Shown: piece after piece, positions 1 to 8,215 of the stretch | Numbering within the stretch: position 1 is the stretch's first letter | Layout: each line of letters starts with the position of its first letter | From: JACMQX01 sp044225675 | GTDB taxonomy: Bacteria; Pseudomonadota; Gammaproteobacteria; Burkholderiales; Burkholderiaceae_C | Assembly: GCA_044225675.1 (NCBI GenBank) | Contig: JBGAIH010000015.1 | Location: 1 to 64,000, forward strand | DNA length: 64,000 nt | Direction of reading: 5' to 3' | Notes under the pieces: model-generated | What the model was told of the DNA's origin: nothing | The model's input: the letters and a program-made list of their open reading frames with translations, nothing else | Databases searched by the model: none | Program-made: the position numbers and the translations under genes

Positions 1-1
1 C

Positions 2-241
2 AACGAGACACGGCAGTTGGCGCTGGATCTGGGTTTCATTCCGGTGGTGCCCCCAATGAAGACGCGGATCGAACCTTGGGAGTACGACCGGGAGATGTAC
101 AAGCGACGCAATGAGGTCGAGCGCTTGTTCCGTCGGCTCAGGGGCTACCGCCGCATCTTCTCCCGGTTCGAGAAACTCGACCTCATGTTCCTGGGCTTCA
201 TCAGCTTCGTGCTCGTCGCCGATGGACTGAGAATGTGTTAA
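2..241 (+). mobile_element. IS5-family transposase, C-terminal fragment (cut by window edge)
   Basis: The reading frame is already open at the first base, so this is the last ~79 codons of a larger gene. The end of the product (YDREMYKRRNEVERLFRRL, then YRRIFSRFEKLD and a hydrophobic tail) is the C-terminal part of an IS5/IS427-type DDE transposase; the E of RNEVER is the usual last acidic catalytic residue. The stop codon lies in GTGTTAACAGGCCC, which looks like the terminal inverted repeat of such elements, so the element probably ends at about position 247. Whether the rest is intact lies outside the window. Confidence 0.8.
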
Positions 242-247
242 CAGGCC

Positions 248-1081
248 CTAGCGGGATCGTGTGCCGACCACGGCCGCGCCGATGATCATGCCCGCTGCCA
301 GTACGACGCTCCAGCTGAAGGGCCGGCCACTGACCAGCATCAGCAGCGCCGTCGACGCCAGGGGCGTCAGATAGCTCAGGATGCCGATGTGCCGGGCGTC
401 CCCCGTCTTCAAAGCCTTGTCCCAGAGAAAGAAGGCTGCGCCCAGGGGGCCGAGGCCTGCGACCGCCATCAGCAGCCAGTCGCGTCCGGAAAGCGCGGTG
501 GCCGGCTCCACGAAGAAATGGCAGGCGAGTGACAGAAGGCCTGATGCGACGCCGAAGGCGCCGATCGCCGCCGTCGGAAAGGCCCGGCCCGTCTCGGCCG
601 CGCGCTTGCTCAACAAGGAGTAGCTGGCCCAGATGAAGGCCGAGCCCAGCGCCGGCAGATAGCCCCAATGCCATCCACCGGTGGCCGATCCCGCACCCAG
701 GATCGCGACGGCCGCACCAGCGAAACCAAGCAGGCCGGCCAGCAGGTGGACGGGCTTCAGGCGAATGCCTGGAAGAAACAGCGGCGCCAGCACCACCATG
801 AACAGCGGCCACAGGTAGTTCACGAGATTGGCTTCCACGGGCGGTGCGCCCCGCAACGCGATGAACAGCAGGAAGTGGAAGCCGAACAGGCCGTAGATGC
901 CCAGCATCAGCGTCGGCAGGCCGATGCGCCATTGCCGCCACAAGGGCCAGGCGGGCACGCTGCCGATCAGCAGCGCAATACCCGTCAGCAGGAAGGGCGG
1001 AACGTGCGCCAGCGCCACGCCCAGGGAGGCGAGCGTGGCCCACAGAGCGATGGCGCCCAAGGCGTACAACTGAGCTTGCAT
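248..1081 (-). CDS. EamA/DMT-family transporter (YddG-like exporter)
   Basis: The 277-residue product is almost entirely hydrophobic, with about ten predicted membrane segments arranged as two EamA repeats (roughly residues 5-130 and 140-275). The segment VNYLWPLFMVVLAPLF after the third helix resembles aromatic amino-acid exporters of the YddG type. The likely role is efflux of a small metabolite across the inner membrane; the substrate cannot be read from the sequence. An AraC-type regulator lies 52 bp upstream on the same strand and may control it. The stop codon is directly at the end of the IS element, so the extreme C-terminus may have been altered by the insertion. Confidence 0.85.
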   Translation of the reverse strand: MQAQLYALGAIALWATLASLGVALAHVPPFLLTGIALLIGSVPAWPLWRQWRIGLPTLMLGIYGLFGFHFLLFIALRGAPPVEANLVNYLWPLFMVVLAPLFLPGIRLKPVHLLAGLLGFAGAAVAILGAGSATGGWHWGYLPALGSAFIWASYSLLSKRAAETGRAFPTAAIGAFGVASGLLSLACHFFVEPATALSGRDWLLMAVAGLGPLGAAFFLWDKALKTGDARHIGILSYLTPLASTALLMLVSGRPFSWSVVLAAGMIIGAAVVGTRSR

Positions 1082-1133
1082 TCGGACAGCTTAAGAGGCG
1101 TTTCGTCGCGGGACAACGGCGAATCGTCGAGAT

Positions 1134-1847
1134 TCAATGGCCTCGGCTGCGCGAGACGCCTGCCTCCTGCCGCCGCAGGGCTGCGGTGAGGGCAGAAGGT
1201 GACCGGTAACCCGACAGCAGCGCCGACTCGGCGACGCTTCGCCCCGCCGAGCGCAGGGCGCTCGCATGCGCAAGTCGCAGTGAGCGCAGCCACTGCATGG
1301 GACTCAGGCCGGTCTCCTGCCTGCAGCGCGCGGCAAACTGCGAGGGGCTCAGACAGGACTGGGCAGCCAGATCGGCGACGGTCAACGGCTCGTGCAGCCG
1401 CCACCGGGCCCACGCCGACAGCCTTTGCCAATCCACGGTTCGAGCGCGACCTCCGTCACGTTGCATCAGTTGCCCGCCCCAGGTCTGAAGGAGAAGTCCC
1501 GGTCCGTGCAGCGACGCCACGGGATCCCGTGCGGCGAGGGCTTCAGACAGATAGCGGACCAACGCCCCCATGTGGCTCGCTGCCGGCGCCGTGCCTTCAA
1601 GGCGACTCCAGCCCGGATCAGCGGAGTCCAGCACCAGACAGCGACTGCCTTGGCGCGACTCGAAGTCGTGGGCTTCGCCCGGAGCGATCACACAGCCCTG
1701 TCCAACGCCGATCCGCGAGCCCCGGCCCCGGACTTCAAGCTCGAGAACGCCTGACAGGCCCCACAGAATCTGGAAATGGGCATGGGTATGGCTGCCGTGC
1801 GAGGCGCCGTACTGGCGCAGCGACAGGGCGCCGGAGCCCAATTCCAC
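1134..1847 (-). CDS. AraC-family transcriptional regulator
   Basis: A 237-residue protein with an N-terminal cupin-like sensing part (HTHAHFQILWGLSGVLEL, then a histidine/acid motif PGEAHDFE) and a C-terminal double helix-turn-helix (about residues 135-230). The stretch LTVADLAAQSCLSPSQFAAR is the first HTH, and the second is degenerate but has the SLRLAHA linker helix usual in AraC proteins. It starts 9 bp after the lipA stop on the same strand and precedes the EamA exporter, a common regulator-exporter pairing. The inducer is unknown. Confidence 0.85.
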   Translation of the reverse strand: MELGSGALSLRQYGASHGSHTHAHFQILWGLSGVLELEVRGRGSRIGVGQGCVIAPGEAHDFESRQGSRCLVLDSADPGWSRLEGTAPAASHMGALVRYLSEALAARDPVASLHGPGLLLQTWGGQLMQRDGGRARTVDWQRLSAWARWRLHEPLTVADLAAQSCLSPSQFAARCRQETGLSPMQWLRSLRLAHASALRSAGRSVAESALLSGYRSPSALTAALRRQEAGVSRSRGH

Positions 1848-1856
1848 GATCGAGCC

Positions 1857-2873
1857 TCAGCCGGGCAGGGTGCCCGGCGACGCACCTGTTGCGGCGGCAT
1901 GAGCGGAGTGGGCCTGCTGATCCGCATGGTAGGACGAGCGGACCATCGCGCCGACGGCGGCATGCCTGAATCCCATTTCGTAGGCCTTGGCCTCGAACAT
2001 CCTGAAGGTGTCGGGATGGACGTAGCGCTTGACGCTCAGGTGGCTCATCGTTGGAGCCAGGTATTGCCCGATGGTCAGCATGTCGATGTCATGCGCCCGC
2101 ATGTCCCGCATGACCTCCAGGATTTCCTCGTCCGTCTCCCCGAGCCCGACCATCAGGCCGCTTTTCGTGGGGACGTCGGGAAAGAGCGCCTTGAACTTCT
2201 TGAGCAGGTTCAACGAGAAACGGTAGTCGCTCCCGGGCCGGGCCTCCTTGTAGAGGCGCGGCACGGTTTCCAGGTTGTGGTTCATCACGTCCGGCGGCGC
2301 GGCCTTGAGAATCTCGAGCGCCCGGTCATCCCGCCCGCGGAAGTCCGGCACCAGGATCTCGATCTGCGTTCCGGGCGACAGCTCGCGGGTCATGCGGATG
2401 CAATCGACGAAATGCTGGCTGCCTCCGTCACGCAGGTCGTCCCGGTCGACGCTCGTGATCACCACGTACTTGAGCTTGAGCGCCGCGATGGTGTTGGCGA
2501 GGTTGATGGGCTCCTGCGCGTCGAGCGGGTCTGGCCGCCCATGGCCGACGTCGCAGAACGGGCAGCGCCGCGTGCACTTGTCACCCATGATCATGAACGT
2601 GGCCGTGCCTTTGCCGAAGCACTCGCCGATATTGGGGCACGAGGCTTCCTCGCAGACCGTCACCAGCTTGTTCTTGCGCAGGATGTCCTTGATTTCGTAG
2701 AAGCGGGTCGTGGGGGAGCCGGCCTTCACCCGGATCCATTCGGGCTTCTTCAGCACCTCGCCCTGCTCCACCTTGACGGGAATGCGCGAGAGCTTGGCGG
2801 CAGCCTTCTGCTTGGCCGAGGCGTTGTACGACTCGACGGACTGCGCTTCCCGGACGACTTCGGAGTTACTCAT
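1857..2873 (-). CDS. lipA: Lipoyl synthase
   Basis: Radical SAM enzyme that inserts two sulfur atoms into protein-bound octanoyl groups to make lipoyl cofactor. The 338-residue product carries both iron-sulfur cluster motifs: the auxiliary C74-x4-C79-x5-C85 (CEEASCPNIGEC) and the SAM-binding C100-x3-C104-x2-C107 (CTRRCPFC), plus the conserved C-terminal RSSYHADQ whose serine binds the auxiliary cluster. Length matches the family with a short C-terminal extension rich in Ala/His. It follows lipB by 6 bp, so octanoyl transfer and sulfur insertion are co-transcribed. Confidence 0.98.
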   Translation of the reverse strand: MSNSEVVREAQSVESYNASAKQKAAAKLSRIPVKVEQGEVLKKPEWIRVKAGSPTTRFYEIKDILRKNKLVTVCEEASCPNIGECFGKGTATFMIMGDKCTRRCPFCDVGHGRPDPLDAQEPINLANTIAALKLKYVVITSVDRDDLRDGGSQHFVDCIRMTRELSPGTQIEILVPDFRGRDDRALEILKAAPPDVMNHNLETVPRLYKEARPGSDYRFSLNLLKKFKALFPDVPTKSGLMVGLGETDEEILEVMRDMRAHDIDMLTIGQYLAPTMSHLSVKRYVHPDTFRMFEAKAYEMGFRHAAVGAMVRSSYHADQQAHSAHAAATGASPGTLPG

Positions 2874-2879
2874 GTGCGG

Positions 2880-3551
2880 TCAGGGCGACAGGTGACTGGC
2901 CAGCTTCTGGCCCAATACCGCCGCCACCTCGTTCCAGTGGGTGGAAACCCCGATTGTAGAAAGATCCACCGTCGCGAGACCCGCGTAGCCGCAGGGGTTG
3001 ATACGCGTGTAGGGCTCCAGGTCCATGTCCACATTGAGCGCCACGCCGTGCCAGGTGCAGTGGCGGCTCACCTTGATGCCCAATGCGGCGATCTTGCCCA
3101 GACCCTTGAACGGATCCCCTGGGGGGAGCGGCCCGGTCAATGCCGCATGCCCGTGCGGATCGGCGAGCCGGACGTAGATGCCCGGCGCACCCGCCACGCG
3201 ATGGCCCGTCACGTCGAAATGGGCGAGCGTGCGGATCACCGCCTCCTCGATCCGGTAGACATACTCCTTGACGTAGTAGCCCGCGCGCCGAAGGTCGATC
3301 AGCGGATAGGCCACCACCTGGCCCGGGCCGTGGAAGGTGACCTGTCCGCCCCGGCTGGTCTGCACCACCGGGATGTCACCAGGCGCCAGCACATGGTCGG
3401 CGCGACCGGCCAGTCCCTGGGTGAACACGGGCGGATGCTCGCAGAGCCAGATCTCGTCAGGCGTGGCCGCGTCGCGCGCCAGCGTGAATGCCTCCATGGC
3501 CTGGCTGGTCGGCTGATAGTCGACCTGGCCCAGCACCTTGAGGTCCATCAT
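2880..3551 (-). CDS. lipB: Octanoyl-[ACP]:protein octanoyltransferase
   Basis: Transfers octanoyl from acyl carrier protein to lipoate-dependent enzymes, supplying the LipA substrate. The 223-residue product has the RGGQVTFHGPGQ motif (67-78), the catalytic lysine in GKIAALGIKV (K153) and the catalytic cysteine in RINPCGYAG (C187). About 15 residues (around 133-148, Gly/Pro rich) are inserted just before the lysine motif compared with the shortest family members. Two adjacent ATG codons are possible starts; the upstream one is used here. The gene lies 18 bp after the DUF493 gene and just before lipA. Confidence 0.97.
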   Translation of the reverse strand: MMDLKVLGQVDYQPTSQAMEAFTLARDAATPDEIWLCEHPPVFTQGLAGRADHVLAPGDIPVVQTSRGGQVTFHGPGQVVAYPLIDLRRAGYYVKEYVYRIEEAVIRTLAHFDVTGHRVAGAPGIYVRLADPHGHAALTGPLPPGDPFKGLGKIAALGIKVSRHCTWHGVALNVDMDLEPYTRINPCGYAGLATVDLSTIGVSTHWNEVAAVLGQKLASHLSP

Positions 3552-3569
3552 CGCGCGTGCACCACGGGA

Positions 3570-3839
3570 TCAGAGAACGACCTTGACCATCGGGTGGGTC
3601 GACAGGGTGCGGTACAGCTCGTCGAGCTGCTCGCGGCTGGTCGCGGTGACCGTGATGGTGACACCCAGGTAGTTCCCGGCCTTGCTGGGACGCAGTTCAA
3701 CGGTCTCCTCATCGAAGTCCGGGTCGAACTGCCGGGCCACCGAGACGATGGCCGCGACGAACCCGTCGACTTTCGCACCCATGACCTTGATGGGAAAGCG
3801 CGAGGGGTATTCGATCAGGGATTCGTTGGCGGCCGGCAT
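3570..3839 (-). CDS. DUF493 (YbeD-family) protein
   Basis: Small ACT-like protein of 89 residues; the core reads YPSRFPIKVMGAKVDGF and ends STHPMVKVVL, as in the YbeD/DUF493 family. Its gene is commonly linked to lipB, as here (18 bp gap), but its biochemical role is not settled; a regulatory ligand-binding function is often supposed. The start is the ATG of MPAANES; an upstream in-frame extension would run into the 3' end of the aminotransferase gene and is not supported. Confidence 0.93.
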   Translation of the reverse strand: MPAANESLIEYPSRFPIKVMGAKVDGFVAAIVSVARQFDPDFDEETVELRPSKAGNYLGVTITVTATSREQLDELYRTLSTHPMVKVVL

Positions 3840-3864
3840 GGGGTCCTCGGTGTGGCTCTTTGCT

Positions 3865-4761
3865 CTATGCGGGTTGCGCCAGTTTGGCGCGCTGATAGCC
3901 CTCATACAGACGCTGGTAGATGGGGCCGGGTGCGCCGTTTCCAACGGGCCGTCCGTCCAGCTGCGTCACGGGCAGCACCTCCTTGCCCGCCGACGACAGG
4001 ATCAGCTCGTCGGCCGCCGCCACTTCGTCCCGGGGGATCCGGCGCAGGGCGAACGGAATGCCCGCCTCGCGGCACAGCGACTCCAGCAGGCCGTACCGCA
4101 CGCCTTCGAGGACGAGATGGTCGCGCGGGGAGCCGCTCACCTGGCCGTTCTTCACGAGCCAGACGTTGCTGGAGGCACCTTCGCTCAGATAGCCATCGCG
4201 GAACATGATGGTCTCGGCTGCGCCCGCGTCCGCGCTGATCTGGCGGGCCAGTACGGCTCCGAGAAGGCTGATCGCCTTGATGTGGGCCTTGCGCCAGCGG
4301 AAGTCTTCAGCGGTGACGCAGGCGACGCCTTTTGTCCGCTGGGCCTCGCCGGGCGGCGTGGCGGCATTCACCATCACGAACACCGTGGGCGTGAGCCCGG
4401 CAACCATGGCGTGTTCGCGCAGCGCCACGCCGCGCGTGACCTGGATGTAGATCATCTGCCCCGCATCGGGCCACCCGGCCCGATGCTCGGCAAGCAGGCG
4501 CTGGGCAATGGCTTGCCACTCGCTCCGCGACAGCGGATTGGCAATCCGCAGCTCGGCGAGACTGCGTTCGAGCCGCGCCATGTGCTCGTCGAAGCGGAAC
4601 ATTCTTCCGTCATACACCGGCACCACCTCATACACGCCATCGCCCAGCAGGAAGCCGCGGTCCATGACGCTGATGCGGGCGTTGGGGAGGGTGGTGAACT
4701 CGCCGTTGAGATAGCAGGGCAACGGCGGCAGGGCGGGCGAGTCGGCAGTCATCGGCTCCAT
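3865..4761 (-). CDS. D-amino-acid aminotransferase-like PLP enzyme (class IV)
   Basis: Fold-type IV pyridoxal-phosphate aminotransferase of 298 residues. The PLP lysine is K162 in IKAISLLGAVLA, and the phosphate/cofactor loop SEGASSN is at 193-199. The N-terminal YLNGEF and MDRGFLLGDGVYE motifs are typical of D-alanine/branched-chain aminotransferases. The DIKSLNLLGNVL-like spacing and short length favour D-amino acid transaminase over IlvE, though substrate specificity is not proven by these motifs. It lies upstream of the DUF493-lipB-lipA genes, a Burkholderiales arrangement, and 28 bp downstream of the CopD-like gene. Confidence 0.88.
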   Translation of the reverse strand: MEPMTADSPALPPLPCYLNGEFTTLPNARISVMDRGFLLGDGVYEVVPVYDGRMFRFDEHMARLERSLAELRIANPLSRSEWQAIAQRLLAEHRAGWPDAGQMIYIQVTRGVALREHAMVAGLTPTVFVMVNAATPPGEAQRTKGVACVTAEDFRWRKAHIKAISLLGAVLARQISADAGAAETIMFRDGYLSEGASSNVWLVKNGQVSGSPRDHLVLEGVRYGLLESLCREAGIPFALRRIPRDEVAAADELILSSAGKEVLPVTQLDGRPVGNGAPGPIYQRLYEGYQRAKLAQPA

Positions 4762-4789
4762 TGTCTCGCACGGTCGGGCCGTGCGGCGA

Positions 4790-5233
4790 TCAGCGCAGCC
4801 AGAAGACGCCGGCGATGGCGATCCAGCCGAGTGCGAAGTTCGCGATGACGAACGGGTGCATCTTGCCCATCTGGACGGCGGCGGCCGGCCAGTCCTGCGC
4901 CGCGGCGGCAGCGCGCAGCTTGCGGAACGGGCCGAAGAAGATGTGGCCGAACAACGCGAACATCACGAGGCCGATGCCCAGCATCAGGTGCTGCCCCGGG
5001 GGCGCAGCCTTCATGCCCCGGCTCGCCAGCATGAACACGCCACTGGCCAGCAGCACGGCGATCGCCAGCCAGACGGCACCAAAGAAGCGCCCGAGCGTCG
5101 CCGCCATCAGGGGCACGCGTACCGGGGGTGGCAGTTCGAGCGCCACCGGGCGCAGGCTCCAGAGCAGGAAGAACATGCCGCCCATCCAGACGATGGAGGC
5201 GGCCAGGTGCAGAAAGATCGCAAGCGTGTACAT
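4790..5233 (-). CDS. CopD-family integral membrane protein
   Basis: A 147-residue protein with four predicted transmembrane helices. The N-terminus (LAIFLHLAASIVWMGGMFFLLW) has the histidine and W-x-G-G-M pattern of the CopD/DUF2269-like family, where histidines may bind heme or copper. The start chosen is the ATG of MYTLAIF; longer in-frame starts add a basic, non-family extension. It is the first gene of the minus-strand run and is divergent from the ATP synthase operon. Its function in this context is unknown. Confidence 0.8.
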   Translation of the reverse strand: MYTLAIFLHLAASIVWMGGMFFLLWSLRPVALELPPPVRVPLMAATLGRFFGAVWLAIAVLLASGVFMLASRGMKAAPPGQHLMLGIGLVMFALFGHIFFGPFRKLRAAAAAQDWPAAAVQMGKMHPFVIANFALGWIAIAGVFWLR

Positions 5234-5320
5234 GGTGGGGCGGCTCCGGCTGTGGGGATTGTTGCCTGCTGAGCAAAACACCCGTGACGCCTATCGCCAG
5301 AGCTTCCAGTCAGGTATCTC

Positions 5321-5348
5321 CTGATTGTTGCGGGTTTGTACTTATAAT
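5321..5348 (+). promoter_or_regulatory. Probable sigma-70 promoter of the ATP synthase operon
   Basis: A perfect TATAAT lies at 5343-5348, about 49 bp before the atpI start, in the 163-bp divergent gap. A weak -35 candidate (CTGATT, 5321-5326) stands 16 bp upstream. The -10 match is exact; the -35 is poor and the assignment is by position. Confidence 0.5.
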
Positions 5349-5396
5349 CAAGGGCTTTGCAAAAACAACAAGCGGTCACCCCTGCGTCATTTTGAG

Positions 5397-5870
5397 ATGT
5401 CCAAAATCGCTTTCGGTGACGAGCAAGAAGCAAAAGAGCCTGAATTCAAACGGCTGACGGCGGATGAAGCCCGCCAGCTGCGCGAGAAGAACCCGTCGGT
5501 TTCTCCCTGGCGGGTGATTGGTGGGCAGGTGTTGGTGGGGCTGCTGGTGGCTTTGGCCGCCTGGCTGCTGACGGGGCGGCAAAACGTGGGCTGGTCTGCC
5601 GGGTACGGCGCGCTGGCTGTGGTGTTGCCTGCAGCATTGTTCGCCCGGGGATTGACCGGGCGGTTTGCGTCACTGAACCCCATGACCGCGGTGATGGGGT
5701 TTTTTGTGTGGGAGATGGTCAAGGTGGCTTTGACGGTGGCAATGATGTTTGCCGCGCCAAAGCTGGTGGCGGACCTGAGCTGGCCGGCAATGCTGGTGGG
5801 TCTGGCCGTCACGATGCAGGGTTATTGGTTGGCGCTGGTACTGGCGCCTCGCAGAACGCAACGAACGTAA
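5397..5870 (+). CDS. atpI: ATP synthase accessory protein AtpI
   Basis: Small membrane protein encoded first in the F1Fo operon and thought to assist c-ring assembly. The 157-residue product has a polar N-terminus followed by four hydrophobic segments (about residues 44-62, 68-86, 97-120 and 128-148). The ATG of MSKIAFG is preferred because it follows the TATAAT-like promoter at the right distance; an upstream in-frame start would overlap the promoter. It ends 12 bp before atpB. Confidence 0.88.
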   Translation: MSKIAFGDEQEAKEPEFKRLTADEARQLREKNPSVSPWRVIGGQVLVGLLVALAAWLLTGRQNVGWSAGYGALAVVLPAALFARGLTGRFASLNPMTAVMGFFVWEMVKVALTVAMMFAAPKLVADLSWPAMLVGLAVTMQGYWLALVLAPRRTQRT

Positions 5871-5882
5871 GAGAAGACACAG

Positions 5883-6758
5883 ATGGCTGCTGAACACGGA
5901 CCGACCGCTGGTGAGTACATCCTTCACCACCTGACGCACCTGCAAAACCACAAGGCCAAATCCGTCGCCGACTTCTCCGTTTTCAATTACGACTCCATCT
6001 TTTTCTCCGTGGTGCTCGGCATCCTCGGGTGCTGGATCCTCTGGCTCGCCGCGCGCAAGGCGACGTCCGGCGTTCCGGGGCGCTTTCAGGCGGCCGTCGA
6101 AATGCTGGTCGAGATGGTCGACGCGCAGGCCCGGGGCATCGTGCACAACGCCAACAGCCGCAAGCTGGTCGCTCCGCTGGCCCTCACGGTCTTCGTCTGG
6201 ATCTTCCTGCTGAACGCCATGGATCTGCTGCCGGTGGACCTGCTGCCGCTCATCTGGGAGAAGATCTATGCGGCGGCGGGGCATGACCCCCACCACGCCT
6301 ATCTGCGTGTCGTGCCCACGGCCGACCTGTCGGTGACGATGGGACTGTCCGTCGGCGTGCTGATCGTCTGCCTGGTCTACAACGTCAAGATCAAGGGCGT
6401 CGGCGGCTGGGCCCACGAACTGGTGTCCGCGCCCTTCGGCACGAGCAAGAACCCGGTGTTCGCCGTCATCCTCGGCATCCTCAACTTCGCCATGCAGATC
6501 ATCGAGTTCGTCGCCAAGACCGTGTCGCATGGCATGCGGCTGTTCGGCAACATGTATGCCGGCGAACTGATCTTCCTGCTGATCGCCCTGATGGGCGGTG
6601 CCTGGTCCCTGTCGGCCACGGGCATCGGTCTGGCGATCGGTCACATCATTGCAGGCACGGCCTGGGCGATCTTCCACATCCTGATCATCACGCTGCAGGC
6701 CTTCGTGTTCATGATGCTGACGCTCGTGTACATCGGGCAGGCTCACGACGCTCACTGA
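5883..6758 (+). CDS. atpB: F1Fo ATP synthase subunit a
   Basis: Membrane stator subunit that forms the proton half-channels against the c ring. The 291-residue product has several hydrophobic helices and the conserved essential arginine in the segment SHGMRLFGNMYAGELIF near residue 218, where R-L-F-x-N-M is diagnostic. An extended cytoplasmic loop (about residues 125-145) is usual in beta-proteobacteria. It is the second gene of the operon. Confidence 0.97.
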   Translation: MAAEHGPTAGEYILHHLTHLQNHKAKSVADFSVFNYDSIFFSVVLGILGCWILWLAARKATSGVPGRFQAAVEMLVEMVDAQARGIVHNANSRKLVAPLALTVFVWIFLLNAMDLLPVDLLPLIWEKIYAAAGHDPHHAYLRVVPTADLSVTMGLSVGVLIVCLVYNVKIKGVGGWAHELVSAPFGTSKNPVFAVILGILNFAMQIIEFVAKTVSHGMRLFGNMYAGELIFLLIALMGGAWSLSATGIGLAIGHIIAGTAWAIFHILIITLQAFVFMMLTLVYIGQAHDAH

Positions 6759-6826
6759 GTCGGTATCGCCGTTCACCCCAAGTTTTCCTTTTCCTTTCTC
6801 GTCAACCAAGTCCTTTAGGAGTCATC

Positions 6827-7090
6827 ATGGAAGTTATCAGCTTTGTCGCCCTGGCCGCCGGCCTGATCATCGGTCTCGGCGCTGTCGGCGCCTGTATCGG
6901 CATCGGCATCATGGGCAGCAAGTACCTCGAATCTGCTGCCCGCCAGCCTGAACTCATGGGCGAGCTGCAAACCAAGATGTTCCTGCTCGCCGGCCTGATC
7001 GACGCGGCCTTCATTATCGGCACCGGTATCGCGCTGTGGTTCGCCACCGCCAACCCCTTCCTGGCGCAAATCGCCAACCTGCCGAAGTAA
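6827..7090 (+). CDS. atpE: F1Fo ATP synthase subunit c
   Basis: Proteolipid of the rotor ring, 87 residues, two hydrophobic helices joined by the polar loop ARQPE (38-42). The proton-binding carboxylate is D59 in GLIDAAFI. No Na+-type Gln/Glu pattern is seen near the site, so proton coupling is expected. A good ribosome-binding site (TAGGAG) precedes the ATG. Confidence 0.97.
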   Translation: MEVISFVALAAGLIIGLGAVGACIGIGIMGSKYLESAARQPELMGELQTKMFLLAGLIDAAFIIGTGIALWFATANPFLAQIANLPK

Positions 7091-7149
7091 GTCCTGCGGA
7101 TCAACGTCACTCCCTGCGGCGCGTGCGCGCCCGGGGCAAAGGATGAAAA

Positions 7150-7620
7150 GTGAGCATTACCGGTACCCTCATCATTCAGATGATCGTGTTCCTGATCCTG
7201 GTCGGGTTCACGATGAAGTACGTGTGGCCGCCGATTGCTGCGGCGCTGGACGAGCGCGCCAAGAAGATCGCTGAAGGCCTGGCGGCAGCCGACAAGGCCA
7301 AGGCCGACCTCGCTGCCGCCGATGCCCGCGTGGAGCAGGAACTCGCCAAGTCCCGCAACGAGACGGCAAGCCGCCTCGCGGACGCCGAGCGTCGCGCCCA
7401 GGCCATCATTGAAGAGGCCAAGGCACGCGCCACCGAAGAAGGCAACAAGATCATTGCTGCCGCCAAGGTGGAGGCCGACCAGCAGACCGTGAAGGCGCGC
7501 GAGGTTCTGCGCGAGCAGGTCGCTGCCCTGGCAGTCAAGGGCGCCGAGCAGATCCTCCGCAAGGAAGTCAATGCGGGCGTCCATGCCGATCTGCTGTCCC
7601 GCCTGAAGACCGAGCTGTAA
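7150..7620 (+). CDS. atpF: F1Fo ATP synthase subunit b
   Basis: Peripheral-stalk subunit of 156 residues: one N-terminal membrane helix (about residues 5-24), then a long charged, Ala/Lys/Glu-rich helix that forms the dimeric stalk. The start is GTG; no ATG fits upstream in frame with the membrane helix. It lies between atpE and atpH as expected. Confidence 0.96.
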   Translation: MSITGTLIIQMIVFLILVGFTMKYVWPPIAAALDERAKKIAEGLAAADKAKADLAAADARVEQELAKSRNETASRLADAERRAQAIIEEAKARATEEGNKIIAAAKVEADQQTVKAREVLREQVAALAVKGAEQILRKEVNAGVHADLLSRLKTEL

Positions 7621-7639
7621 GGGAGTCGAGGCGCACACC

Positions 7640-8170
7640 ATGGCTGAACTAGCAACCATCGCACGTCCCTACGCGGAGGCCCTCTTCAAGGCTTCCACCG
7701 CTGACCTCGCCGGCACGTCGGCCTGGGTCGACGAACTCGCGGCCATCGCGGGCAATCCTCAACTGCTGCAGTTTGCAGACAGCCCCAAGGTGTCCGTCGA
7801 CCAGGTGTTCTCGCTCATCACGGGTGTCATGAAGACGCCCCTGAATGACCACGCGAAGAACTTCCTGCGCGCCGTGATCGACAACGGTCGCCTTGCTGCG
7901 CTGCCCGAGGTCGCAACGCAGTTCCGGCTGTTGAAGAACGCGGTGGGGGGGACGTCCGACGCGGTGGTCTACAGCGCATTCCCGGTGGAAGGTGCCGCTC
8001 TGGCTGACGTTGCCGCTGCGCTGGAAAAGCGCTTTGGCCGCAAGCTCAATGTCCGCGTCGAGCTCGAGCCCGAGCTGATCGGCGGCATTCGCGTGGTGGT
8101 GGGCGATGAGGTGCTCGACACTTCCGTGAAGGCTCGCCTCGAACAAATGAAAGTGGCCCTCACAGCCTGA
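7640..8170 (+). CDS. atpH: F1Fo ATP synthase subunit delta
   Basis: Connects the peripheral stalk to the top of F1. The 176-residue product begins ATIARPYAEALF, the family signature, and ends with the conserved GIRVVVGDEVLDTSVKARLEQM segment (split here by the C-terminal domain boundary). It follows atpF by 19 bp. Confidence 0.97.
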   Translation: MAELATIARPYAEALFKASTADLAGTSAWVDELAAIAGNPQLLQFADSPKVSVDQVFSLITGVMKTPLNDHAKNFLRAVIDNGRLAALPEVATQFRLLKNAVGGTSDAVVYSAFPVEGAALADVAAALEKRFGRKLNVRVELEPELIGGIRVVVGDEVLDTSVKARLEQMKVALTA

Positions 8171-8215
8171 TGGCGTGAGGCTGTTGGGCTAATTTTTTGA
8201 AGGAAGGAAAGAGTC

